Below are positions 1-4,407 of a stretch of DNA of 7,435 nucleotides, piece after piece; within the stretch, counting starts at the first letter, position 1, and every line of letters begins with the position of its first letter. The translations under genes and the position numbers were made by a program. The notes below the pieces were generated by a model, which saw only the letters and a list, made by a program, of their open reading frames with translations, made no database searches and had not been told where the DNA came from. Source of the DNA: Methanoregula sp. (GTDB taxonomy: Archaea; Halobacteriota; Methanomicrobia; Methanomicrobiales; Methanospirillaceae); assembly GCA_026394635.1 (NCBI GenBank), contig JAPKXV010000226.1:1-7435 (forward strand), written 5' to 3'.

Positions 1-68
1 ATAAAAGAACATCCGATAAGGACCAGGCAGATTACCAGAACACCACTTGTCAGCTTGCACGTTTGCAT
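1..68 (-). CDS. N-terminus of a predicted lipoprotein (partial, runs off the left edge)
   Basis: Only the first 22 codons lie in the window. They read MQTCKLTSGVLVICLVLIGC followed by SF: a short N-terminus with one lysine, a hydrophobic stretch from about residue 9 to 18, and a good lipobox (LIGC) with the candidate lipidated cysteine at residue 20. This pattern marks an exported protein anchored by lipid to the outer face of the membrane. The ATG at 68-66 was chosen because a GAGGGG Shine-Dalgarno-like run lies about 10 bases upstream (on the minus strand). The other ATG, at 78-76, reads a different frame and directly abuts that run. The start codon sits in a perfect tandem duplication of ACGTTTGCAT. 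No TATA element is evident close upstream. The mature protein is outside the window, so its function is unknown. Confidence 0.55.
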   Translation of the reverse strand, partial: MQTCKLTSGVLVICLVLIGCSF

Positions 69-78
69 ACGTTTGCAT
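59..78. repeat. Perfect tandem duplication of a 10-base unit over the start codon of the left-edge gene
   Basis: ACGTTTGCAT occurs twice head to tail (59-68 and 69-78). On the minus strand each copy carries an ATG (68-66 and 78-76). The duplication moves the SD-like GAGGGG away from the downstream ATG, to about 10 bases. The two ATGs are 10 bases apart and so lie in different frames. Confidence 0.8.
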
Positions 79-162
79 CCCCTCTTGTTTTCTCAATGGA
101 AGAACCCGGTGTTCGCAGGACAGAATGCAGGTCGTTGCCGATCCCGCTGCTCCTTGTCATCC

Positions 163-184
163 AAAAAAAACCAGAGATTTTTTT
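163..184. repeat. A8/T7 inverted repeat, possible two-way oligo-T stop
   Basis: A run of eight A (163-170) and a run of seven T (178-184) flank the seven bases CCAGAGA. On either strand this gives an oligo-U stretch, which is the usual archaeal termination signal, within a weak A-U hairpin. No gene end adjoins it on the plus strand. On the minus strand it could stop transcripts coming from the gap before the left-edge gene. Confidence 0.3.
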
Positions 185-455
185 GTGAATATGACGCTGC
201 AACACGTTAACGCTTTGTGTCGGCCGGTATCTTAACAACGTCCTTTCATACGCAAGAGGGAGCCCCGTTGCTTTTCTATCCCGCAATGGCACCTGATGAC
301 GACATCACGCGGTAGGTAACGCTCCTTTATCCGGAGATCGAGCTCTCTCTTCTGCTGGAGGACTGCATCCTTTACCGTCATACTGTGTTGTTTAGTATTG
401 TAGAGGATTTTTAAAAAACCCCATTTTTAGAGGGAGTCTCAATCAAAACTTCGTC

Positions 456-480
456 GTGAATATATGAATTGAATTCACAT
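456..480. promoter_or_regulatory. Palindromic AT-rich cluster with TATA-like core
   Basis: Two overlapping inverted repeats sit here: GTGAAT (456-461) with ATTCAC (473-478), and the near-perfect palindrome TGAATTGAATTCA (465-477, arms TGAATT/AATTCA around one G). The core AATATATG (459-466) resembles an archaeal TATA element and could work in either direction. No downstream gene is evident, so this may be a promoter for a short transcript, an operator, or chance in AT-rich DNA. Confidence 0.25.
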
Positions 481-541
481 TTCATGCAGTTAATCGGAAT
501 CCTCTGTAATACAAAATAATAGATAAAATTCTGCATTATGA

Positions 542-549
542 TTTTTTTT
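542..549 (+). terminator. Possible oligo-T terminator (T8)
   Basis: Eight T in a row on the plus strand, followed directly by a small CCCC-GATGA-GGGG hairpin (550-562). Oligo-T alone can terminate archaeal transcription. No plus-strand gene ends here. It would make sense only if a transcript starts in the gap, for instance from the TATA-like element near 460. Confidence 0.2.
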
Positions 550-648
550 CCCCGATGAGGGGATGCGTTTCACACGGGCGGTAGAGAAAAGATTTGGGTC
601 ATGGCAGGGCCCATCCCGGGGAATAAAAGGAGAAGGGATTGTAATGAA

Positions 649-673
649 GGGACCGGGGTTATCCCCTGATCCC
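649..673. repeat. GC hairpin around the stop codon of the emfourin-like gene
   Basis: GGGG (655-658) and CCCC (663-666) pair around a four-base loop that contains part of the gene's TAA. Outer GGG (649-651) and CCC (671-673) could extend the stem past a mismatch. On the minus strand a short U-rich run (CCTTTTATTC, 630-621) follows about 20 bases further on, so the pair may mark the 3' end of the message. Confidence 0.3.
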
Positions 674-1159
674 TGCATCTCTCACAATCCGGTTCAACTC
701 AACCAGGACCGGGTCGAGACTCGGAGGGATTGCGGAATCTTCGGTTGTCACGGTCTTTCCCTGGTAACTGACCGAATACTGGATCAGGTCGGCGCCGCCA
801 CGAGGCGCAGGATAATTATTCTGGAGCATTGAAAACCGGGCCACACTAAACAGGTCTGAAACCTTACTCATCTCTGAACTGTTCAGGACGATCTCCCTGC
901 TCCCGGCTTTTGTTGCCACCACAGCCGCACCATTGTCAAATAGTACCAGCCGGTCATCGAATCCCGCGATCCCCCCGGTCCGGTAATAATCCAGAAATAC
1001 CGCAGGTGCCGCCGGTCGTGAGACCGGAGGGGTCTTTACACCCAGGCATCCTGCACCCGCACACCAGAGGATTATCAATCCAATGAATACTGCCAATATC
1101 GTGCGCCTGATACGTATCCCTCCTGTCGGAATAGATCGTTTTTGTGTTTCCGGGATCAA
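659..1159 (-). CDS. Secreted lipoprotein with emfourin-like domain
   Basis: The reading frame gives 166 residues. Residues 15-38 form a signal peptide: basic IRIRR, a hydrophobic core LAVFIGLIILW, then GAGC with candidate lipidated Cys38 (the lipobox is weak, with Gly at -3). A proline-rich linker (43-52) leads to a domain at 55-157: YYRTGGIAGFDD, a strand pair with NG turn, VLNSSEMSKVSDLF, an Asn/Pro-rich loop, then IQYSVSYQGKTVTTED and IPPSLDPVLVELNRI. That order (GG-AG start, helix, Y-x-V-x-x-x-GK strands, acidic turn, P-x-L-x-P-L helix) resembles emfourin, named for a bacterial inhibitor of the metalloprotease protealysin. This is recognition by eye, and inhibition is inferred only. The start is doubtful. 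The TTG at 1159 overlaps the stop of the upstream gene (TTGA) but has no clear SD. A perfect AGGAGG stands 7 bases before an in-frame ATC at 1111, which would start exactly at the signal peptide. Confidence 0.7.
   Translation of the reverse strand: MIPETQKRSIPTGGIRIRRTILAVFIGLIILWCAGAGCLGVKTPPVSRPAAPAVFLDYYRTGGIAGFDDRLVLFDNGAAVVATKAGSREIVLNSSEMSKVSDLFSVARFSMLQNNYPAPRGGADLIQYSVSYQGKTVTTEDSAIPPSLDPVLVELNRIVRDAGIRG
1117..1124 (-). promoter_or_regulatory. Strong Shine-Dalgarno sequence inside the frame, before an ATC codon
   Basis: On the minus strand AGGAGGGA reads from 1124 to 1117, which matches the archaeal anti-SD well. Seven bases after AGGAGG comes ATC (1111-1109), in frame with the lipoprotein and followed by codons for RRTILAVFIGL, an ideal signal-peptide start. 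No ATG, GTG or TTG lies at a workable spacing. The next in-frame TTG (1096) is about 22 bases from the SD and would remove the basic residues. Confidence 0.55.
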
Positions 1160-1485
1160 ATCTGCAGCACATCCGGCTTTGCAGGCGTTGATGCCATCCT
1201 GCGCTCCGGGAGGACATCCTCGAGAGCTTTTAGGAGGTTGTCCACTTTTTCATTGTTGAATGTTGCACGAAATGCTTTCAGCTCCATTGCGTTCATCAGC
1301 ATGATACCTTTCTTTTTCATGGGGAGCCCCTGGTCGTTGAGCGGGTTGATGTCGATTGCAAGCGACGCCGACCGGTTCTTGGTCTTGGGGAGGCGGATGA
1401 TGGTGACTCCCTTCACGCTGGTCGGTTTGCGTTCCCAGTCCTTTCCCTCTTCAATGAATGTTTTGAGTTGTTCCGTCAATTCCAT
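1156..1485 (-). CDS. Small conserved-looking protein, possible PC4-like nucleic-acid-binding fold
   Basis: 109 residues with no signal peptide or membrane segment, so probably cytosolic. Order of elements: an N-terminal helix with mixed charge (1-18), a strand GVTIIRLP (25-32), basic KTKNRS, a strand ASLAIDINPL, the turn NDQGLP, basic KKKGIMLM (57-64), then a helix ELKAFRATFNNEKVDNLLKALEDVLPE (68-94) and a Pro/Ala-rich tail. A strand, an x-G-x-P turn, a KKG-I-L strand and then a helix recall the PC4-type single-stranded DNA-binding proteins. The similarity is limited and the assignment tentative. The ATG at 1485 has no SD, and a TATA-like element ends about 15 bases upstream, so a leaderless message is likely. 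Its TGA overlaps the candidate TTG of the downstream lipoprotein gene, so the two are probably co-transcribed. Confidence 0.75.
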   Translation of the reverse strand: MELTEQLKTFIEEGKDWERKPTSVKGVTIIRLPKTKNRSASLAIDINPLNDQGLPMKKKGIMLMNAMELKAFRATFNNEKVDNLLKALEDVLPERRMASTPAKPDVLQI

Positions 1486-1499
1486 GAAAAGAACTTATG

Positions 1500-1514
1500 A
1501 TTTATATATTAAAA
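1500..1514 (-). promoter_or_regulatory. TATA element for the leftward pair at 1485-659
   Basis: The minus strand reads TTTTAATATATAAAT (1514-1500). With the usual archaeal distance of about 25 bases from box centre to start site, transcription would begin at or next to the ATG at 1485. That agrees with the missing SD and a leaderless mRNA. Confidence 0.6.
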
Positions 1515-1539
1515 GGCTATTCGGTGTGATGTGAAGGTG

Positions 1540-1580
1540 CCGGGCTGGCAACCCTGCAACAGATCGGGCAGCAGGCCCGG
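1540..1580. repeat. Imperfect hairpin in the divergent gap before ogg
   Basis: CCGGGC (1540-1545) pairs with GCCCGG (1575-1580), and inside it CTGC (1554-1557) pairs with GCAG (1568-1571), with internal loops of 8 and 3 bases. It lies upstream of the probable promoters of both divergent genes, so it may be an operator or chance. It has no U-run and is not a terminator. Confidence 0.25.
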
Positions 1581-1599
1581 TATGACACCTCAATGAACG

Positions 1600-1608
1600 C
1601 TAAATAGG
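1600..1608 (+). promoter_or_regulatory. Weak TATA-like element for ogg
   Basis: CTAAATAGG followed by an A-rich stretch lies about 35 bases before the ATG at 1640. A start site near 1630 would give a leader of about 10 bases. No SD precedes the ATG (the bases are CAAAACCCC), which fits a very short leader. The match to the consensus is modest. Confidence 0.3.
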
Positions 1609-1639
1609 AAAAAACTGATGTGTATAGTGACAAAACCCC

Positions 1640-2488
1640 ATGCCGGTACTTTCCCTTTCCCCTGACGAGCCCTTCTCCCTCGACCTCACGCTCTCCTGCG
1701 GACAGGCGTTCCGGTGGGAAAGGGATGCTGACGGATGGTGGCATGGCGTTGTCGGGGACCGGGTCATCAAAATCCGGCAGAAGAACGCAACCCTCACCTT
1801 TGAGGGCGGGCCGTCCCCTTTCATCAGGCATTATTTCTCCCTTGACACGGACCTGGATGCGGTCACCACATCCTTTGACCGCGACCCGTTCATCCATGAC
1901 GCGATCCTGAAATGCCGGGGCCTTCGCCTCGTACGCCAGCCGGCGTGGGAGTGCCTGATCTCCTACATCTGCGCGACCAACTCCAACATCCCGATGATCA
2001 AACGGCGGATCGCAAATATTGCCAACACGTTTGGCAAACCCCTTGAATTTGAGGAGAAAACCTATCACACGTTCCCGGATCACGCTTCACTTGCTTGTGC
2101 CTGCACTCCCGCACTCTCCGAATGCAAACTGGGATACCGTTCGCCGTATGTGCTGGAGACCGCCTGCGATATCGAAGACGAGAAGGCATGGAACGATTCC
2201 ATCGCTGCACTCCCCTATGAACAGGCGCGGCGTGAACTGATGAGACTCCAGGGGGTCGGTCCCAAGGCAGCAGACTGCATCCTCCTCTTTGCGTTCCAGA
2301 AATATGAGGCATTTCCCGTAGACGTCTGGATACGCCGCATCATGCGGGACCATTATATCAAAACCCTGAACAATGACTCATCCCTTACCGGGTGGGAGTA
2401 TGATACGATCCGCAGGTTTGCAGAAAAGCACTTTGGAAAATATTGCGGCTATGCGCAGGAATACCTCTATGCCTCACGCGAAGGTTAA
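1640..2488 (+). CDS. ogg: OGG1-type 8-oxoguanine DNA glycosylase/AP lyase
   Basis: 282 residues. A base-excision repair enzyme that removes 8-oxoguanine and cuts the abasic strand. Residues 11-100 form the OGG N-terminal domain, with LDLTLSCGQAFRW (14-26) matching the family's L-x-L-x-x-GQ-x-FRW signature. Next come LRLVRQ (95-100), ECLISYICATNSNI (104-117, corresponding to the Asn-rich DNA wedge of human OGG1) and LGYRSPYV (164-171). The helix-hairpin-helix with GVGPKAADC (205-213) supplies the Schiff-base lysine, Lys209, and FPVDVW (225-230) supplies the catalytic Asp228. Their spacing of 19 equals that of Lys249 and Asp268 in the human enzyme. The residue after the PVDV motif is Trp, where human OGG1 has His270. 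Some databases label such proteins DNA-3-methyladenine glycosylase, but the OGG N-terminal domain argues for the OGG1 group. The cysteine-rich gene 50 bases downstream on the same strand may share its transcript. Confidence 0.9.
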   Translation: MPVLSLSPDEPFSLDLTLSCGQAFRWERDADGWWHGVVGDRVIKIRQKNATLTFEGGPSPFIRHYFSLDTDLDAVTTSFDRDPFIHDAILKCRGLRLVRQPAWECLISYICATNSNIPMIKRRIANIANTFGKPLEFEEKTYHTFPDHASLACACTPALSECKLGYRSPYVLETACDIEDEKAWNDSIAALPYEQARRELMRLQGVGPKAADCILLFAFQKYEAFPVDVWIRRIMRDHYIKTLNNDSSLTGWEYDTIRRFAEKHFGKYCGYAQEYLYASREG

Positions 2489-2538
2489 ACCGGGTTGATG
2501 TGCCCCCCTGTTTCTGACTGCAAACTATTTGATGCTGC

Positions 2539-2997
2539 ATGGAACACCGGATATCTATGAAACGGTCTGACGAGGCAGTTGCCTGTTTTAACAAGGGGTT
2601 CTCGTGTTCCCAGGCGGTCTGTTCCACGTATTCGCGTGAACTTGGTTTGGACGAGCGAACCGCACTGAAAATTTCCTGCGGGCTGGGGGGCGGTCTCGGG
2701 CATACCAGCGGCACCTGCGGCGCACTGACCGGCGCGGCGCTCGTCATCGGGCTCAAATACGGCAAGGTTACCGCCGGGGACAATGATGCAAAGGAAAAGA
2801 CCTATGCAAAGGTAAAATACCTGGTCGATGAATTCAGGAAACGGAACGGTTCTGTAGCCTGCACCGACCTTGTCGGCTATAACCTTTCCCTTCCTGAAGA
2901 GTTTGCAAAAGCGAGGGGAAAAAAGGCGGCTGCCACCCGGTGCCCGAAATTTATTTTTGACGCAGCGGAGATCCTCGAAGAGTGCCTGAAAGATTAA
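2539..2997 (+). CDS. C_GCAxxG_C_C family cysteine-rich protein
   Basis: 152 residues from this ATG. The second Met (residue 7, at 2557) gives MKRSDEAVACFNKGFSCSQA, closer to the usual start of this family, and a weak CGGAT stands just before it, so that start is equally likely. The family pattern is clear: FSCSQAV (21-27), ISCGLGGGLG (45-54), TCGALTGA (59-66), VACTDLVG (106-113) and RCPKFIFDAAEILEE (134-148). Cysteines lie at 16, 23, 28, 47, 60, 108, 135 and 149. The conserved cysteine spacing suggests a redox-active or metal-binding role, but the biochemical function of the family is not established to my knowledge. There is no signal peptide, and residues 59-72 are Gly/Ala-rich and mildly hydrophobic. 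It follows ogg by 50 bases on the same strand without an intervening terminator, and an oligo-T stretch follows its stop. Confidence 0.88.
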   Translation: MEHRISMKRSDEAVACFNKGFSCSQAVCSTYSRELGLDERTALKISCGLGGGLGHTSGTCGALTGAALVIGLKYGKVTAGDNDAKEKTYAKVKYLVDEFRKRNGSVACTDLVGYNLSLPEEFAKARGKKAAATRCPKFIFDAAEILEECLKD

Positions 2998-3006
2998 TTG
3001 TATTTT
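2998..3006 (+). terminator. T-rich terminator after the cysteine-rich gene
   Basis: TTGTATTTT directly follows the TAA at 2995-2997. A T-rich tract at the gene end is the usual archaeal stop signal. It abuts the opposite-strand terminator for ahcY. Confidence 0.5.
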
Positions 3007-3014
3007 AAAAAAAA
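3007..3014 (-). terminator. Oligo-U terminator for ahcY (U8)
   Basis: Eight A on the plus strand give U8 in a leftward transcript, preceded by CCCC and starting about 20 bases after the ahcY stop. With the T-rich run at 2998-3006 it forms a compact two-way terminator between convergent genes. Confidence 0.6.
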
Positions 3015-3036
3015 GGGGATTTGATTATACCCGGGT

Positions 3037-4263
3037 TTACGTGCCGATATCCCAGCTGCAGAGATACTTCTTCTGTTCCCGGCTTAACTCATCAATGGTG
3101 AGACCGAGCGATGAGAGTTTGAGGCGCGCCACCTGCTCGTCGATCTCCTGCGGGACCTCATAGACACCGCCGGAGAGAGAGCCGCCATTCTCCGCAATAT
3201 ACCGGGCGCAGAGCGCCTGCAGCGCGAAGCTTAAGTCCATCACTTCAATCGGGTGCCCCATGCCCTTGGGTGTGGCAAGGTTCACCAGCCTGCCCTCGGC
3301 AAGGACGTGGATGGATTTCCCCTTGATCACAAACGTCCCGATGCCGTCGCGCTGGATGACCTTGTCGGCATGCTCTGCAAGATAGCCCATATCGATCTCG
3401 ACATTGAAGTGGCCGGCATTGGAGAGGATGGCCCCATCTTTTAACTTTTTGAAATGGGGTGCAGCAATGACGCGAGTGTTCCCGGTGGTCGTGATGAAAA
3501 TATCCCCGATCCCTGCGGCTTTGTCCATAGGCATCACCAGGAACCCGTCCATGTGGGCCTCAAGCGCCCGTCGCGGGTCCACCTCGGTCACGATGACCTT
3601 TGCCCCGAGGCCGTGCGCTTTGCGCGCAAGCCCCCGCCCGCAGTACCCGTAACCGGCAACAACCACGTATTTTCCGGCGATCAGCATGTTGGTCGTGATC
3701 ATGATGGAGGAGAGTGCGCTCTCCCCGGTGCCGTGCACGTTGTCAAAGAACCGTTTCATCGGGGTGTCATTGACCGCTATCACCGGAAACTCGAGTTTAC
3801 CCTCTGCTGCCATCGCCCTGAGCCGGTGGATGCCGGTGGTCGTCTCTTCACATCCCCCGATGATGCTGCTGAGGAGGTCCCGGCGTTTTGTATGCAGGTA
3901 ATGGATCAGGTCCATACCATCGTCGATCGTGATCGTCGGGGACGCATCCAGCACCCTGTCAATTGCGGCATAGTACTCTTCGACCGAACACGCACGCTTC
4001 GCGTAGCAGTGGACACCTTTGACCTGCCTGAGCGCCCCGGCCACATCATCCTGTGTTGAGAGCGGGTTGCAGCCGGTGATATGCACCTCTGCGCCCCCGG
4101 CTGCAAGGGTGGAGACGAGGTTTGCTGTCTTTGCCTCCACGTGGAGCGCCATTCCGACCGTCATACCGGCAAAGGGCTTCTTCTGCACAAACTGTTTTTT
4201 TATGGCGGCAAGCACCGGCATAAACTGTGCCGCCCATTCAATCTTCAATGTACCTGAACTCAT
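3037..4263 (-). CDS. ahcY: Adenosylhomocysteinase family protein (S-adenosyl- or S-inosylhomocysteine hydrolase)
   Basis: 408 residues. This NAD-dependent cytosolic enzyme splits the S-nucleosyl-homocysteine left after methyl transfer, releasing homocysteine. Visible elements, aligned by eye with the human enzyme: LHVEAKTA (40-47) and LSTQDD (68-73) in the substrate domain; IDDGMD (113-118); EETTTG (139-144); NDTPMKRFFDN (165-175), with Lys170, Asp174 and Asn175 matching human Lys186, Asp190 and Asn191; Rossmann GYGYCGRG (204-211) for NAD; GHFNVEID (284-291); GHPIEVMDLSFA (336-347). The end, CSWDIGT, lacks the long tail with HYRY of the animal enzyme, as in the short archaeal form. Human Thr57 and Glu59, near the adenine, align with Glu43 and Lys45. 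Methanogens are known to have an inosyl-specific homologue, so the substrate is uncertain. The start at 4263 follows GGTGTGATCT, a partial SD. It is divergent from hisF. Confidence 0.93.
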   Translation of the reverse strand: MSSGTLKIEWAAQFMPVLAAIKKQFVQKKPFAGMTVGMALHVEAKTANLVSTLAAGGAEVHITGCNPLSTQDDVAGALRQVKGVHCYAKRACSVEEYYAAIDRVLDASPTITIDDGMDLIHYLHTKRRDLLSSIIGGCEETTTGIHRLRAMAAEGKLEFPVIAVNDTPMKRFFDNVHGTGESALSSIMITTNMLIAGKYVVVAGYGYCGRGLARKAHGLGAKVIVTEVDPRRALEAHMDGFLVMPMDKAAGIGDIFITTTGNTRVIAAPHFKKLKDGAILSNAGHFNVEIDMGYLAEHADKVIQRDGIGTFVIKGKSIHVLAEGRLVNLATPKGMGHPIEVMDLSFALQALCARYIAENGGSLSGGVYEVPQEIDEQVARLKLSSLGLTIDELSREQKKYLCSWDIGT

Positions 4264-4281
4264 AGATCACACCGCACAGGC

Positions 4282-4299
4282 CAGGACTCAACGGTCCTG
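4282..4299. promoter_or_regulatory. Inverted repeat near the probable ahcY start site
   Basis: CAGGAC (4282-4287) and GTCCTG (4294-4299) are perfect complements around six bases. The likely ahcY transcription start (about 4283) falls here, so it may be an operator or a 5'-leader hairpin. Confidence 0.35.
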
Positions 4300-4304
4300 T
4301 CCTC

Positions 4305-4313
4305 AAAAGTATC
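4305..4313 (-). promoter_or_regulatory. Possible TATA element for ahcY
   Basis: The minus strand reads GATACTTTT (4313-4305), about 45 bases before the ATG. A start near 4283 would leave a leader of about 20 bases holding the GGTGTGAT SD-like sequence. The match to the consensus is modest. Confidence 0.3.
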
Positions 4314-4339
4314 GTACCATATCAATGAGCACCGCACAG

Positions 4340-4349
4340 GACATAAAAC
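4340..4349 (+). promoter_or_regulatory. Possible TATA element for hisF
   Basis: GACATAAAAC, directly after the second CACCGCACAGG copy and about 60 bases before the ATG at 4408, would give a start near 4372 and a leader of about 35 bases. No good SD is seen directly before the ATG (TTAGAACAG). Confidence 0.3.
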
Positions 4350-4407
4350 CCGCCCTGCGGATGATGGGGAAAATTAGAAGCGCACCGCAGTCCCAGACTT
4401 AGAACAG

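Larger units (their letters stand above)
69..658. other. AT-rich gap without a convincing gene
   Basis: About 590 bases lie between two leftward genes. Open frames here are short and have no family resemblance, no good start context and no steady codon bias. I see no tRNA, CRISPR or insertion-sequence structure. The gap does hold A8 and T7 runs facing each other (163-184), a T5A6 run (408-418), a palindromic AT-rich cluster with a TATA-like core (456-480) and a T8 run next to a small GC hairpin (542-562). One plus-strand frame stays open from about 211 to 414 except for a single TAG at 313-315. It carries an ATG at 286 and could be a decayed small gene, but nothing confirms that. The region may hold regulatory elements or a short RNA. 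Confidence 0.6.
4270..4340. repeat. 11-base direct repeat, two copies 60 bases apart, between ahcY and hisF
   Basis: CACCGCACAGG occurs at 4270-4280 and 4330-4340, with a shorter related CACCGCA at 4383-4389. The copies flank the probable ahcY promoter, and one adjoins the TATA-like element of hisF. They could be operator half-sites or an old duplication. Confidence 0.6.

Noticed and set aside
50..292. 80-codon leftward frame overlapping the left-edge gene
   Set aside because: Out of frame with the signal-peptide reading, no family resemblance, and no SD at its ATG. The lipobox frame explains the same DNA better.
563..832. 89-codon rightward frame
   Set aside because: Mostly antisense to the emfourin-like lipoprotein, low-complexity basic composition and no recognisable domain.
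1517..2083. 188-codon leftward frame opposite ogg
   Set aside because: Antisense shadow of the well-supported ogg gene, with no motif of its own.
3454..4059. 201-codon rightward frame opposite ahcY
   Set aside because: High-GC antisense shadow, rich in His/Arg/Pro as expected from the complement of a GC-biased gene.
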